From Yersinia enterocolitica (GTDB lineage: Bacteria; Pseudomonadota; Gammaproteobacteria; Enterobacterales; Enterobacteriaceae), in assembly GCA_002082245.2 (NCBI GenBank), contig NBTC02000002.1, positions 62,001 through 126,000 on the forward strand: a stretch of DNA of 64,000 bases, written 5' to 3'. A program made the translations under genes and the position numbers. Positions 36,901 through 45,539 of this stretch are shown here, piece after piece (position 1 is the first letter of the stretch; each line of letters opens with the position of its first letter). The notes beneath the pieces are model-generated. The model searched no databases, was not told the DNA's origin, and worked only from the letters and a program-made list of their open reading frames with translations.

Positions 36901-38157
36901 TTATCTTACAATAATACCCAGCAAGATACCCAGCGCACCAAAGTCGGCATCACTGAATGTGGTATTGGCAAAGCCGATATCACCCAGCACTGGCAGTAGG
37001 AAGACTGGCAGGAAGGTAATCAACAATCCCTGTGCGAAGGCACCTAAAATAGCGCCACGGCGGCCACCGGTTGCATTACCAAATACGCCCGCTGCCGCAC
37101 CAACGAAGAAGTGAGGAACGACGCCTGGGATAATCACGGTCATGTTCATCAAATAGAGCGCGAACATACCGATAAGACCTGCGGCAAAGCTGCTCAGGAA
37201 GCCAACCAGAACCGCATTAGGTGCATAAGGGAACACCACCGGGCAATCCAATGCAGGTTTTGCATTAGGAACTAACTTATCTGAAATCCCTTTAAATGCT
37301 GGCACTATCTCAGCAATAACCATACGTACACCTTGCAAGATGATGTACACACCCGCGGCGAAAGTGATGGATTGCATCAGCGAGAACATGAACCAGTTCT
37401 TACCACCACTCAGGCTTTTCACTACTTCCGGCCCGGCGAACAGGCAAGTCACGATGAAAATGATACACATGGTGAATGAGATAGCCACTGGCGTATCACG
37501 CAGGAACAGCAAGCTTTTCGGCACATTCATATCTTCAGTCGAATGTTCTTTATTACCGAATTTGCTACCAATAAAGCCAGCCAGCACATAAGACAAGGTA
37601 GAGAAGTGGCCAATTGCCACATCATCAGAACCGGTCACTTTTTTCATGTAAGGGTGGGCAATGGCTGGGAAGAACACCATCGCAACCCCAACCACCAACG
37701 AACCGATCACAATCAGTGTCACGCCACTGATACCTGCGGTGGCTAGAATTACTGCCACCATCATCGACATAAACAGGGTGTGATGACCGGTCAGGAAGAT
37801 AAATTTCCATGGCGTAAAGCGGGCAATCAGAATATTGATCACCATAGCGAAGAACATAATCATCGCCATCTCTTTACCAAAACTCTTTTGTGCCACAGAA
37901 ACGATCGCTTCGTTATTCGGCACCACGCCCTGAATACCGAAAGCGTGTTGGAAGATATTGGCAAAATCACCCAAAGATGAAACCACCAGGCCAGCACCCG
38001 CACCTAAAATCACAAAGCCCATGATGGTCTTTACGGTGCCTTTAATACACTCTGTCACCGGTTTTTTCTGGGCAATCAGGCCAATTAACGCAATCAAACC
38101 GACCAGAACAGCCGGCTCAGAAAGCACATCACTCATTAAGAAACGAAAGAAATCCAT
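36901..38157 (-). CDS. PTS ascorbate-type (UlaA/SgaT family) EIIC component
   Basis: Integral membrane substrate channel of a PTS of the L-ascorbate (Ula) family. 418 residues with ten or more hydrophobic segments, MDFFRFLMSDVLSEPAVLVGLIALIGLIAQ at the N terminus (in two helices), the conserved FLTGHHTLFMS and the C-terminal FFVGAAAGVFGNATGGRRGAILG. It forms an operon with the EIIB and EIIA genes (12 and 42 base gaps). The substrate need not be ascorbate: no ulaD, ulaE, ulaF or ulaG homologues are nearby. The divergent LacI-type regulator probably controls it. Confidence 0.9.
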   Translation of the reverse strand: MDFFRFLMSDVLSEPAVLVGLIALIGLIAQKKPVTECIKGTVKTIMGFVILGAGAGLVVSSLGDFANIFQHAFGIQGVVPNNEAIVSVAQKSFGKEMAMIMFFAMVINILIARFTPWKFIFLTGHHTLFMSMMVAVILATAGISGVTLIVIGSLVVGVAMVFFPAIAHPYMKKVTGSDDVAIGHFSTLSYVLAGFIGSKFGNKEHSTEDMNVPKSLLFLRDTPVAISFTMCIIFIVTCLFAGPEVVKSLSGGKNWFMFSLMQSITFAAGVYIILQGVRMVIAEIVPAFKGISDKLVPNAKPALDCPVVFPYAPNAVLVGFLSSFAAGLIGMFALYLMNMTVIIPGVVPHFFVGAAAGVFGNATGGRRGAILGAFAQGLLITFLPVFLLPVLGDIGFANTTFSDADFGALGILLGIIVR

Positions 38158-38169
38158 GCCAGCCTCCGC

Positions 38170-38457
38170 TTACAGCGCGCCTAATTCAGTTAATGCCACA
38201 GACAAACGTTCTTTCATGGCTTTTTTATCAATCATGTTATCAAGAGCAACGATTTTGCCACCAACGGCCTGAGCAATGAGCTGTTCGGCAATATCTTTGG
38301 TACCGATGAAGATGTCGCTTGGTGTCCCTTTGGCAGAGCCAAGATCCACATGATCCACTTCGGCTGTGACTGCCAGTTCTTTCAGAATACTTTTGATGCT
38401 GATTTCCATCATCAGGCTGGTACCTAAGCCGTTACCGCAAACCACTGTAATTTTCAT
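38170..38457 (-). CDS. PTS ascorbate-type EIIB component
   Basis: A 95-residue cytoplasmic EIIB protein that passes phosphate from EIIA to the incoming sugar. The phosphorylated cysteine is Cys 8 in VVCGNGLGTSLMMEI, the P-loop of the lactose/ascorbate EIIB family. It is located between the EIIA and EIIC genes, so the operon order is EIIA-EIIB-EIIC. ATG 38457 is preceded by AAGGGG about 7 bases upstream. Confidence 0.92.
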   Translation of the reverse strand: MKITVVCGNGLGTSLMMEISIKSILKELAVTAEVDHVDLGSAKGTPSDIFIGTKDIAEQLIAQAVGGKIVALDNMIDKKAMKERLSVALTELGAL

Positions 38458-38499
38458 TTTTTTTCCCCTTAAAATTATTATCCGTACAGAATGCTGTGA

Positions 38500-38943
38500 T
38501 TAATAACGCGCAATGACAGATTGGATCTCTTGCGGCGTTTGCGCATTAAGTAGGGTTTGTACATCGTTATCGTTATCGAACAACTGAGCGAGTTGAGAAA
38601 TAGCCTCGATGTGGCTGTTGCTGTCTGTCGCGGCTAACACTATGAGCAGTTTGACCGGGTCATTACCTTCAGCATTGAAAGTGACACCCTCGGTAATGAC
38701 GGTTAATGCCAAAGCGAGTTTATTCACACCTTCTTCCGGGCGGGCATGTGGCATCGCAATGCCGGGGCCGACTACGTAATAAGGGCCAATCGCCTCATGG
38801 GAGAGATAAATAGCCTCGACATAACGCGCTTCAATAGAGCCATTATCAATCAGTGGCTTACATGAAATGGCGATGGCATCACGCCAGTCTTTTGCCTGGC
38901 TAACCACCTGAATGACGTCTGACGTTAACAGTGTTTTTAACAT
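38500..38943 (-). CDS. PTS ascorbate/mannitol-type EIIA component
   Basis: A 147-residue EIIA protein of the mannitol/fructose/ascorbate type, first gene of the operon. The phosphorylated histidine is in GPGIAMPHARPEEGV (near residue 68). It takes phosphate from HPr and passes it to the EIIB. It starts about 70 bases from the stacked LacI-type operators, which should control it. Confidence 0.9.
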   Translation of the reverse strand: MLKTLLTSDVIQVVSQAKDWRDAIAISCKPLIDNGSIEARYVEAIYLSHEAIGPYYVVGPGIAMPHARPEEGVNKLALALTVITEGVTFNAEGNDPVKLLIVLAATDSNSHIEAISQLAQLFDNDNDVQTLLNAQTPQEIQSVIARY

Positions 38944-39021
38944 GATATTGATGACTCCCGATGACTGTTAACCTGAGAGTAGATAGTTATCGTTGCTATT
39001 AATGTGACGAATATCTCAATT

Positions 39022-39068
39022 GGTAGCGCTACCTGATAGCGCTATCAAATTTTGTGATAGCGCTATCA
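39022..39068. promoter_or_regulatory. Three stacked LacI-type operators
   Basis: Three perfect palindromes share the core TAGCGCTA: GGTAGCGCTACC (39022-39033), TGATAGCGCTATCA (39034-39047) and TGATAGCGCTATCA again (39055-39068). The two identical ones have centres 21 bases apart, two turns of DNA. They lie between the divergent PTS operon and the LacI-family gene. LacI-family operators commonly have a central CG like this. Binding by the adjacent regulator is inferred. Confidence 0.85.
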
Positions 39069-39209
39069 TTTGTCGCGTCAGGGCCTTTGGCTATCTCGGA
39101 ATAAGCCATATACAATGCAATGTATTGTCGAGACCCCGCAGACTGGCTTGTTTTATCCAGACAGAAAATTTTAATCCGACAAGAAATTTTAATTAGGCAG
39201 GAACTCAGC

Positions 39210-40244
39210 ATGGAAAAAACGCGCAAGCGCCGTAATACCGGGCGGGTCACTCTATCGGATGTGGCGAATTACGCTGGGGTAGGGTCGATGACTGTTTCCC
39301 GAGCGCTGCGAACGCCGGAGCAGGTTTCAGATAAGTTACGTGAGAAGATAGAGCAAGCGGTTGAAACATTGGGATATATTCCTAATCGCACGGCAGGGGC
39401 TTTGGCTTCGGGGCATAGTGATACCGTGGCGGTTTTGATTCCGTCGCTGACCGATAAAGCCAGCTCCCGATTTATGCAGGCGCTGCAACAGATTCTGAAC
39501 AAAAATGAATTTCAGTTATTGCTGGGTTGCCATGAATATAGTCAGCGGAAAGAAGCTGAAATACTGATGACGTTACTGCAAAGCAATCCGGCAGCCGTGG
39601 TGATATTTGGCTCACAACTGGCAGATAAAACCTATCAACTGCTTGAACGGGCCAATATTCCTACCGTTAATGTGGTGGGGTCCTATTTTAAAGGGGCGAA
39701 AATTACCCTTGAGGCGGCATTTTTTGAATCCGCTTATGCATTAAGCCGTCATTTACTGGAGCGCGGTTATCACAATATTGGTTTTATTGGCGCTCATATG
39801 GATAACCGCTTACAACGTCAGCAACTGAATGGCTGGCATAAAGCGATGCTGGAACATTATAAAAATGCTGATCAAACCGTCACCACACCAGAAACAGCCA
39901 GCTTACAGTTTGGTCGCTATGCCTTGACGGAAATTCTGCAACGCCAGCCTGAGCTGGATGCGGTTATTTGCAGCCACGAAGATATCGCTTTGGGGGTACT
40001 GTTTGAATGCCAACGTCGCTTGCTGAAAATTCCCGGCGGGATCGCGGTTGCCTGCCTGGATGGTTCTGATAACTGCGATCAGACTCACCCGACGCTGACG
40101 TCGATGCGTATCGATTACCGGAAGATGGGTAAAGATGCTGGCAAGATGTTGATCGAACTGCTCGAGAGTGAGGACGATGGCGAGTTGAGTGAACCGGTTA
40201 GCCAGAGTTTCAGCTATAAATTTGAACCACGGCAGAGTACCTGA
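39210..40244 (+). CDS. LacI/GntR-type transcriptional regulator of the PTS operon
   Basis: A 344-residue LacI-family regulator. N-terminal helix-turn-helix and hinge (VTLSDVANYAGVGSMTVSRALR, in about residues 14-35, then LGYIPNRTAGALAS) are followed by a periplasmic-binding-protein-like sensor. HTH and sensor resemble GntR of E. coli more than LacI. ATG 39210 has AGGA 8 to 11 bases upstream; the frame is open further upstream but reads a tandem KILIRQEILIRQEL that looks non-genic. It is divergent from the PTS genes, and three palindromic operators lie between. The inducer is unknown. A bidirectional terminator follows at 40262-40288. Confidence 0.92.
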   Translation: MEKTRKRRNTGRVTLSDVANYAGVGSMTVSRALRTPEQVSDKLREKIEQAVETLGYIPNRTAGALASGHSDTVAVLIPSLTDKASSRFMQALQQILNKNEFQLLLGCHEYSQRKEAEILMTLLQSNPAAVVIFGSQLADKTYQLLERANIPTVNVVGSYFKGAKITLEAAFFESAYALSRHLLERGYHNIGFIGAHMDNRLQRQQLNGWHKAMLEHYKNADQTVTTPETASLQFGRYALTEILQRQPELDAVICSHEDIALGVLFECQRRLLKIPGGIAVACLDGSDNCDQTHPTLTSMRIDYRKMGKDAGKMLIELLESEDDGELSEPVSQSFSYKFEPRQST

Positions 40245-40261
40245 GGCTAGCGCCAAACAAT

Positions 40262-40288
40262 AAAGGAAAACCGCCCCGCAGGGCGGCT
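40262..40288. terminator. Bidirectional terminator between the LacI gene and the timP-like gene
   Basis: The hairpin CCGCCC-CGCA-GGGCGG has AAGGAAAA on its left and CTTACC on its right. For the minus strand it reads GGGCGG followed by TTTTCCTTT, a good terminator, nine bases after the small-peptide stop codon. For the plus strand it can end the LacI-type gene. Confidence 0.8.
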
Positions 40289-40296
40289 TACCGGGC

Positions 40297-40428
40297 TTAC
40301 TTGCCTGACGTGTTGATTATCACCGTGATTGAGTTGTTGAAAATACGCCAACCCCCATTCCCGGATGTTAACAATGCGCCAAATACAACGAGCACAATAC
40401 AAAAGTACCGTTTCATTGTGCGGTCCAT
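40297..40428 (-). CDS. timP: Small hydrophobic membrane peptide, TimP-like type I toxin
   Basis: A 43-codon frame (or 39 from the second Met at 40416). From that Met it reads MKRYFCIVLVVFGALLTSGN, then WRIFNNSITVII and ends TSGK. The basic start and hydrophobic core look like a signal peptide or membrane anchor. The first ATG lies in the loop of a hairpin (arms GCGGTC/GACCGC, 40420-40439), and no strong ribosome site precedes either ATG. The -10-like TACAAT (minus strand, 40568-40573) and the terminator at 40262-40288 predict an mRNA of about 300 nt. A divergent RNA matches its leader over 17 bases. This is the layout of enterobacterial timP/timR (formerly ryfA, about 300 nt, encoding a 38-residue inner membrane toxin). 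Sequence homology to TimP is not verified. Confidence 0.7.
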   Translation of the reverse strand: MDRTMKRYFCIVLVVFGALLTSGNGGWRIFNNSITVIINTSGK

Positions 40429-40480
40429 GCTTAGACCGCTTCACGCCAGCACCACCGGTGATACTAGCGTGAATACAAGT

Positions 40481-40497
40481 ACAGGGTTGCACTTGCG
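40481..40497 (-). promoter_or_regulatory. Antisense target site in the timP-like mRNA leader
   Basis: On the plus strand this reads ACAGGGTTGCACTTGCG, identical over 17 bases to 40632-40648, the predicted 5' end of the divergent RNA. In the minus-strand mRNA it is therefore an exact complement of that RNA. It lies about 53 to 69 bases before the first ATG, too far to cover a ribosome site directly, which suggests control at an upstream ribosome standby region. Mechanism is inferred by analogy. Confidence 0.75.
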
Positions 40498-40567
40498 TTA
40501 CGGCCAATGGATATCCTTCCCTTAAACCGATGCCCGCTTGCTTAAGGCGGCGAAAAGGTCCGCCGCG

Positions 40568-40573
40568 ATTGTA
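40568..40573 (-). promoter_or_regulatory. Candidate -10 element for the timP-like mRNA
   Basis: The minus strand reads TACAAT here, one mismatch to the consensus. No good -35 is seen 16 to 18 bases upstream, so the promoter may be weak or activated. Transcription would begin near 40561. Confidence 0.4.
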
Positions 40574-40596
40574 CACGAATGCACCCCAGCCGATAC

Positions 40597-40625
40597 TTGA
40601 CAGTGAATAGCAACTGGCCCAAAAT
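40597..40625 (+). promoter_or_regulatory. Promoter of the TimR-like RNA
   Basis: A perfect -35 TTGACA at 40597-40602 and CAAAAT at 40620-40625 are separated by 17 bases. Start would be near 40632, exactly where the 17-base complement to the peptide mRNA begins. A perfect -35 agrees with constant expression of an antitoxin RNA. Confidence 0.65.
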
Positions 40626-40631
40626 ATCAGA

Positions 40632-40743
40632 ACAGGGTTGCACTTGCGATATGTTGGTAACAGTTATTTTGATACTAACAACCCCGCTGGAATGGCCGCT
40701 TACCGGACCAGCACAGAGAAACCGCCTATATGGCGGTTTTTTT
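40632..40743 (+). ncRNA. timR: TimR-like antisense small RNA
   Basis: A predicted RNA of about 112 nt transcribed divergently from the timP-like gene. It starts with ACAGGGTTGCACTTGCG, which can pair perfectly with the peptide mRNA leader. It ends in a strong intrinsic terminator (AAACCGCC/GGCGGTTT with a TATAT loop and seven T, 40719-40743). Divergent position with a short 5' pairing region is the layout known for TimR/timP, IstR-1/tisB and OrzO/zorO. It has no open reading frame of note. Confidence 0.7.
40719..40743 (+). terminator. Intrinsic terminator of the TimR-like RNA
   Basis: Eight-base-pair stem AAACCGCC/GGCGGTTT, five-base loop TATAT, and a run of seven T. The nearest plus-strand gene upstream (LacI type) already has its own terminator about 450 bases earlier, so this one points to a separate short transcript. 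Confidence 0.9.
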
Positions 40744-40830
40744 GTTGGCGCATTTTACCGATGCGGTCTTTTGGTGAGTGTGGTTGCGAGGTGAAAACGT
40801 TCTAACCCCAATTTATACATCGCTTTGCCA

Positions 40831-40862
40831 ACAAACAAAAACGCCAGCACAAGGCTGGCGTT
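40831..40862 (-). terminator. Intrinsic terminator after pta
   Basis: AACGCCAGC pairs with GCTGGCGTT around ACAAG. On the minus strand the hairpin is followed by TTTTGTTTGT. It starts about 24 bases after the pta stop codon. Confidence 0.88.
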
Positions 40863-40885
40863 TCTTAGACAACGTAATCTTAGAA

Positions 40886-43039
40886 TTAAGATGCGCTGGC
40901 GTCAGCCTGAGCGGATTGAATCGCCGTCAGTGCTACGGTATAGACGATATCGTCAACCAATGCACCACGGGACAAATCGTTAACTGGCTTACGCATACCT
41001 TGCAGCATCGGCCCGATGGAGATCAGGTCAGCAGAGCGTTGCACCGCTTTATAGGTAGTGTTGCCGGTGTTCAAGTCTGGGAAGATGAACACGGTGGCTT
41101 TACCTGCAACCGGTGAGTTAGGCGCTTTGGATTTAGCCACATCCGCCATGATTGCCGCGTCATATTGCAACGGACCATCGATGATCAAATCTGGGCGTTT
41201 TTCCTGTGCCAGACGGGTCGCTTCACGTACTTTTTCGACATCGCTACCCGCACCGGAATTACCGGTAGAGTAAGAGATCATCGCCACACGTGGTTCAATG
41301 CCGAATGCCGCAGCAGAATCCGCAGATTGGATAGCAATCTCAGACAGTTGTTCAGCCGTAGGATCTGGGTTGATTGCACAGTCACCATAAACCAGAACCT
41401 GGTCAGGCAGCAGCATAAAGAACACCGAAGAAACCAGTGAACTGCCCGGTGCGGTTTTGATCAACTGCAATGGTGGGCGGATGGTGTTTGCGGTGGTATG
41501 TACTGCACCGGAAACCAGACCATCAACTTCACCTTTTTCCAGCATCAGGGTGCCGAGAACGACGTTGTCTTCCAACTGTTCACGCGCGACCACTTCGGTC
41601 ATGCCTTTGCTCTTACGCAGCTCAACCAGACGCGGAACATATTGCTCACGTACAGCAACAGGATCGATGATTTCAACGCCTTTGCCCAGCTCAACACCTT
41701 GCGCGGCAGCAACGCGTTGGATCTCTTCTGGGTTACCCAGCAGCACACAAGTTGCGATACCGCGTTCAGCACAGATAGAAGCGGCTTTAACGGTACGTGG
41801 CTCATCGCCTTCTGGCAGCACGATGCGTTTACCCGCTTTACGGGCCAATTCGGTCAGCTCGTAGCGGAATGCTGGTGGTGACAAGCGACGTGAACGCTCA
41901 GACGTTGCGCTCAGAGAGTCAATCCAATCACTGCTGATATGGCTGGCAACATAGTTTTGCAGCTTTTCAACACGCTCATGGTCATCTGCAGGGACTTCCA
42001 GATTGAAGCTTTGCAGGCTCAAAGAGGTCTGCCAAGTATTGGTATCAACCATAAATACTGGCAAGCCAGTTTGGAAGGCACGTTCACACAGGCTGTTGAT
42101 ACGCTCATCAATAGCGTAACCGCCAGTCAACAGGATGGCACCAATTTCAACGCCATTCATGGCTGCCAAACAAGCAGAAACCAACACATCAGGACGATCG
42201 GCTGAGGTAACCAGCAGAGAACCCGGGCGGAAGTGTTCCAGCATATGCGGAATGCTACGAGCACAGAAAGTCACAGATTTAACGCGGCGAGTGTTGATAT
42301 CACCTTTGTTAATGATGGTGGCTTTCAGGTGCTTGGCCATATCAATGGCGCGAGTTGCAATCAACTCGAAGCTCCACGGCACACAGCCGAGAACTGGCAG
42401 TGGGCTGTTGGCAAACAGTTGGCTTGGATCGATGTTCGCGACGCTGGCCTTAGTGGAGTCATCAAAGATTTCAGACAGGTCAGGGCGGGTACGACCTTGT
42501 TCATCAACCGGCGCATTCAATTTGTTAATGATAACGCCAGTGATGTTTTTGTTTTTACTGCCACCGAAACTGGAACGAGCCAGTTCGATACGCTCTTTCA
42601 ACTGATCTGGTGAGTCATTACCCAGAGCAATAACAAAGACGATTTCAGCATTCAGGGTTTTAGCAATTTCATAGTTCAATGCATTGGCAAACTGATGTTT
42701 GCGTGTTGGCACCAAGCCTTCGACCAGAACCACTTCTGCGTCTTTGGTATTTTCGTGATAACGGGCAACAATCTCTTCCATTAACACGTCTTGCTGGTTA
42801 GAACTCAGCAAGGTTTCCACATAACCCATATTCAGCGGCTCAGCAGCAGTGATGCTGGAGTTCGCACGAATGATGGTGGTGGTTTGGTCAGGTGCATCAT
42901 CACCGGCACGAGGCTGGGCGATTGGCTTGAATACGCTCAGGCGTACACCTTTTTGTTCCATGGAACGGATGACACCCAAGCTTACGCTGGTTAAACCAAC
43001 GCTGGTGCCGGTAGGAATCAACATTATTGTACGGGACAC
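40886..43039 (-). CDS. pta: Phosphate acetyltransferase
   Basis: Interconverts acetyl-CoA and acetyl phosphate; with AckA it forms the main acetate overflow and acetyl-phosphate pathway. The 717-residue protein is of the long enterobacterial type: an N-terminal P-loop NTPase-like domain ([20 protein letters not shown]), a central DRTGG domain, and the C-terminal catalytic domain from about residue 390 (ITLPEG-type start here read as [16 protein letters not shown], then [21 protein letters not shown] and [15 protein letters not shown]). All are in normal order. It lies downstream of ackA, separated by 281 bases of tandem repeat, unlike the short gap in E. coli. Confidence 0.98.
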   Translation of the reverse strand: MSRTIMLIPTGTSVGLTSVSLGVIRSMEQKGVRLSVFKPIAQPRAGDDAPDQTTTIIRANSSITAAEPLNMGYVETLLSSNQQDVLMEEIVARYHENTKDAEVVLVEGLVPTRKHQFANALNYEIAKTLNAEIVFVIALGNDSPDQLKERIELARSSFGGSKNKNITGVIINKLNAPVDEQGRTRPDLSEIFDDSTKASVANIDPSQLFANSPLPVLGCVPWSFELIATRAIDMAKHLKATIINKGDINTRRVKSVTFCARSIPHMLEHFRPGSLLVTSADRPDVLVSACLAAMNGVEIGAILLTGGYAIDERINSLCERAFQTGLPVFMVDTNTWQTSLSLQSFNLEVPADDHERVEKLQNYVASHISSDWIDSLSATSERSRRLSPPAFRYELTELARKAGKRIVLPEGDEPRTVKAASICAERGIATCVLLGNPEEIQRVAAAQGVELGKGVEIIDPVAVREQYVPRLVELRKSKGMTEVVAREQLEDNVVLGTLMLEKGEVDGLVSGAVHTTANTIRPPLQLIKTAPGSSLVSSVFFMLLPDQVLVYGDCAINPDPTAEQLSEIAIQSADSAAAFGIEPRVAMISYSTGNSGAGSDVEKVREATRLAQEKRPDLIIDGPLQYDAAIMADVAKSKAPNSPVAGKATVFIFPDLNTGNTTYKAVQRSADLISIGPMLQGMRKPVNDLSRGALVDDIVYTVALTAIQSAQADASAS

Positions 43040-43058
43040 GGCTAAACCTCTTTACGGT

Positions 43059-43308
43059 TATGCCCTTCGTCCTTGAAGCCGCAGGGTTGTTGGCTACGCT
43101 CATGCACCCGAATCACTGACCTGAGTCAGCTCATCGGGATTTATTCGCTTGCCGCCTACCTGCAACTCCAATGACTTTGGGGACATCCTTCGTCCTTGAA
43201 GCCGCAGGGTTGTTGGCTACGCTCATGCACCCGAATTACTGACCTGAGTCAGCTCATCGGGATTTATTCATTTGCCGCCTACCTGCAACTTCAATGACTT
43301 TGGGTATA
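43059..43308. repeat. Two tandem intergenic repeats between ackA and pta
   Basis: Two units with a 123-base period (TTGGCTACGCTCATGCACCC begins at 43090 and 43213), each with the palindrome core CTGACCTGAGTCAG between CCCGAATCA and CATCGGGAT. The left end is TATGCCCTTCGTCCTTGAAG and the right end TTTGGGTATA. It belongs to the same family as the array before pdxB. It fills nearly all the space between ackA and pta within one operon. Confidence 0.9.
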
Positions 43309-43320
43309 TGTCAAAAACTC

Positions 43321-44523
43321 TTACGCAGTCAGACGGGCTGCGTCTTGTGCGATGACCAGCTCTTCATTGGTTGGGATAACCAGAGCCAGGCGGCTGCCCT
43401 CTTTGGTGATGGTGCCTGATTTACCAAAGCGTGCTGCCAGGTTGCGTTCGTGGTCAATTTCAAAGCCCAACAGGCCCAATTTGTCCAAAGTCAGTTCACG
43501 TACCATTGCGGCGTTCTCACCAATACCGCCGGTGAAGACCACGGCATCCAGACGACCATCCATCAGCGCAGTATATGCACCGATGTATTTCGCCAGGCGA
43601 TGACAGAACACATCCATTGCGCGGCGTGCATCTGCTTTAGTTGCATAGTTGTCTTCAACATAACGGCAGTCACTGGTGACTTCAGTCAGGCCCAGCAGGC
43701 CAGATTCTTTGGTCAACAGCTTGCTGATCTGTTCCATGCTCATGCCCATGGCATCATACAAATGGAAAATGATCGCCGGGTCGATATCACCACTACGGGT
43801 GCCCATGACCAAACCTTCCAGTGGTGTCAGGCCCATAGAGGTATCAACACATTTACCGTTACGAACAGCAGTGACAGAACCACCGTTGCCCAAATGGCAA
43901 GTGATGACGTTCAGTTCTTCCAGCGGTTTGTTCAGGGTTTTAGCGGCTTCCTGGCTGACGTAGAAGTGGCTGGTGCCGTGTGCGCCATAGCGACGGATAC
44001 CGTTTTCTTTGTATAAACGGTACGGCAGGGCGTAGAGATAAGATTCTTCCGGCATGGTCTGATGGAAAGCGGTGTCAAAAACAGCGACATTTTTATCAGC
44101 CAGATTTGGGAATGATTTCAACGCTTCAGCGATACCAATCAAGTGAGCTGGGTTATGCAGTGGTGCAAATGGGATGGAATCTTTGATACCCTGAATAACT
44201 TCTTCGGTAACGATAGCTGATGCTGTAAATTTCTCGCCACCATGAACAATGCGGTGACCGATAGCTGTCAACTGAGCGGAAAGCTCTGGTTTTTGTGCCA
44301 GAATAGTATTAACAATGAAATTCAGTGCTTCGCTGTGTGCTGCACCAGCACCCAATGCTGCTTCCTGTTTGCCACCATCAAGTTTCCATTTGATGCGGGC
44401 TTCAGGCAGATGGAAGCATTCGGCTAAACCAGAGAGGTGTTCTTCACCGTTGGTCGCGTCGATGATAGCAAATTTTAGGGAAGAGCTACCGCAGTTAAGA
44501 ACCAGTACTAGCTTACTCGACAT
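43321..44523 (-). CDS. ackA: Acetate kinase
   Basis: Forms ATP and acetate from acetyl phosphate, and the reverse. The 400-residue product has the family motifs [13 protein letters not shown] at the N terminus, [31 protein letters not shown] and [15 protein letters not shown], which together form the ASKHA-fold active site. ATG 44523 begins [12 protein letters not shown]; a longer upstream frame is not conserved. It is the first gene of ackA-pta. Confidence 0.98.
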   Translation of the reverse strand: MSSKLVLVLNCGSSSLKFAIIDATNGEEHLSGLAECFHLPEARIKWKLDGGKQEAALGAGAAHSEALNFIVNTILAQKPELSAQLTAIGHRIVHGGEKFTASAIVTEEVIQGIKDSIPFAPLHNPAHLIGIAEALKSFPNLADKNVAVFDTAFHQTMPEESYLYALPYRLYKENGIRRYGAHGTSHFYVSQEAAKTLNKPLEELNVITCHLGNGGSVTAVRNGKCVDTSMGLTPLEGLVMGTRSGDIDPAIIFHLYDAMGMSMEQISKLLTKESGLLGLTEVTSDCRYVEDNYATKADARRAMDVFCHRLAKYIGAYTALMDGRLDAVVFTGGIGENAAMVRELTLDKLGLLGFEIDHERNLAARFGKSGTITKEGSRLALVIPTNEELVIAQDAARLTA

Positions 44524-44955
44524 GGAAGTACCTATTTTATAGTCGTGTTCAACATTTGTTTTGCAAAAACAGCGCGCATGCGACATTGATGATGCAAAAA
44601 CAGCGAAAAACATATGGTTAATAAAACGTCAATCATTCCAAAAGCGTAGCGCATATTGGCGTCGACATTAATGATTAACATCATGCGATAGAGAAAAAGG
44701 CATGATGATGGAAAAATCGCGGATTAAACGTTAAGTGCAAACGTTAAAACCTGGTGGTAAAAATCGGTGCGATTTAACAAAAATGATTTAAAAGCTGCAA
44801 AAAGTTGACATATTTAGCGTCATCTTCTAGCGGCCAAAAGGCCGAGTTAGGATACCGATAGCGGAGCCTAAAAACAAAATATATTTAACAGACTAATTTT
44901 TAGTTTGTGGATTACAAAAAAATTTTAATTTTTGCTTGTGAAGTTGAGGTGAGCC
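44524..44955. other. Divergent intergenic region ackA/yfbV
   Basis: About 430 bases between divergent genes, AT-rich, expected to hold the ackA and yfbV promoters. A 13-base direct repeat TGCAAAAACAGCG occurs at 44562-44574 and 44593-44605, 31 bases apart (about three turns of DNA), just upstream of ackA. TTGACA at 44805-44810 could be a -35 element directed at yfbV. I see no coding sequence here. Confidence 0.4.
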
Positions 44956-45411
44956 ATGACAACAAAACCCTCTGATTCTGTAAGTTGGTTTCAGGTACTC
45001 CAGCGCGGTCAGCTTTATATGAAGACCTGGCCTGCCGATAAGCGCTTGGCGCCGATGTTTCCCGAAAATCGCGTGGTTACGGCGACACGCTTCGGTATCC
45101 GCTTTATGCCACCACTGGCCATTTTTACCCTGACCTGGCAGATAGCCCTCGGTGGCCAGTTGGGACCCGCCATCGCTACGGCGCTGTTCGCCTGTGGTTT
45201 ACCCTTGCAAGGGTTATGGTGGTTAGGCAAGCGCGCGATAACCCCGTTACCGCCAACCTTACTCCAGTGGTTCCATGAGGTACGTAACAAGCTAACAGAA
45301 GCGGGGCAGGCTGTTGCGCCTATCGAGCAGACGCCGACTTATCAATCCCTGGCCGATGTGCTGAAACGAGCCTTCAAACAGTTGGATAAAACGTTTCTTG
45401 ATGACCTCTAG
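44956..45411 (+). CDS. yfbV: YfbV, UPF0208 inner membrane protein
   Basis: A 151-residue protein of the enterobacterial YfbV family, the same length as in E. coli, with two membrane helices near residues 45-85 ([18 protein letters not shown], then [18 protein letters not shown]). E. coli YfbV affects the insulation of the Ter macrodomain from neighbouring chromosome. The start ATG has GAGGTGAG just upstream. It is divergent from ackA, as in E. coli. Confidence 0.95.
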   Translation: MTTKPSDSVSWFQVLQRGQLYMKTWPADKRLAPMFPENRVVTATRFGIRFMPPLAIFTLTWQIALGGQLGPAIATALFACGLPLQGLWWLGKRAITPLPPTLLQWFHEVRNKLTEAGQAVAPIEQTPTYQSLADVLKRAFKQLDKTFLDDL

Positions 45412-45539
45412 TGGCGGTTTCATGCCAGCGGGCTTTTATGCCTCAAAGGATTAGTGGTGCAAAATCCCCTGTCAAATCAAAGTATGGCCCAAGCCTGTGT
45501 GCGATGATTTCCTCATTATTTATGTCTTAGGAGTTAGTG

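Noticed and set aside
40247..40576. 109-codon minus-strand frame covering the timP-like region
   Set aside because: It runs through the predicted promoter, leader hairpins and terminator, has no ribosome site or family likeness, and is in a different frame from the short peptide with the hydrophobic core.
40561..40660. LexA box between the toxin-like gene and its RNA
   Set aside because: Several type I toxins are SOS controlled, but no CTGT-N8-ACAG match was found here.
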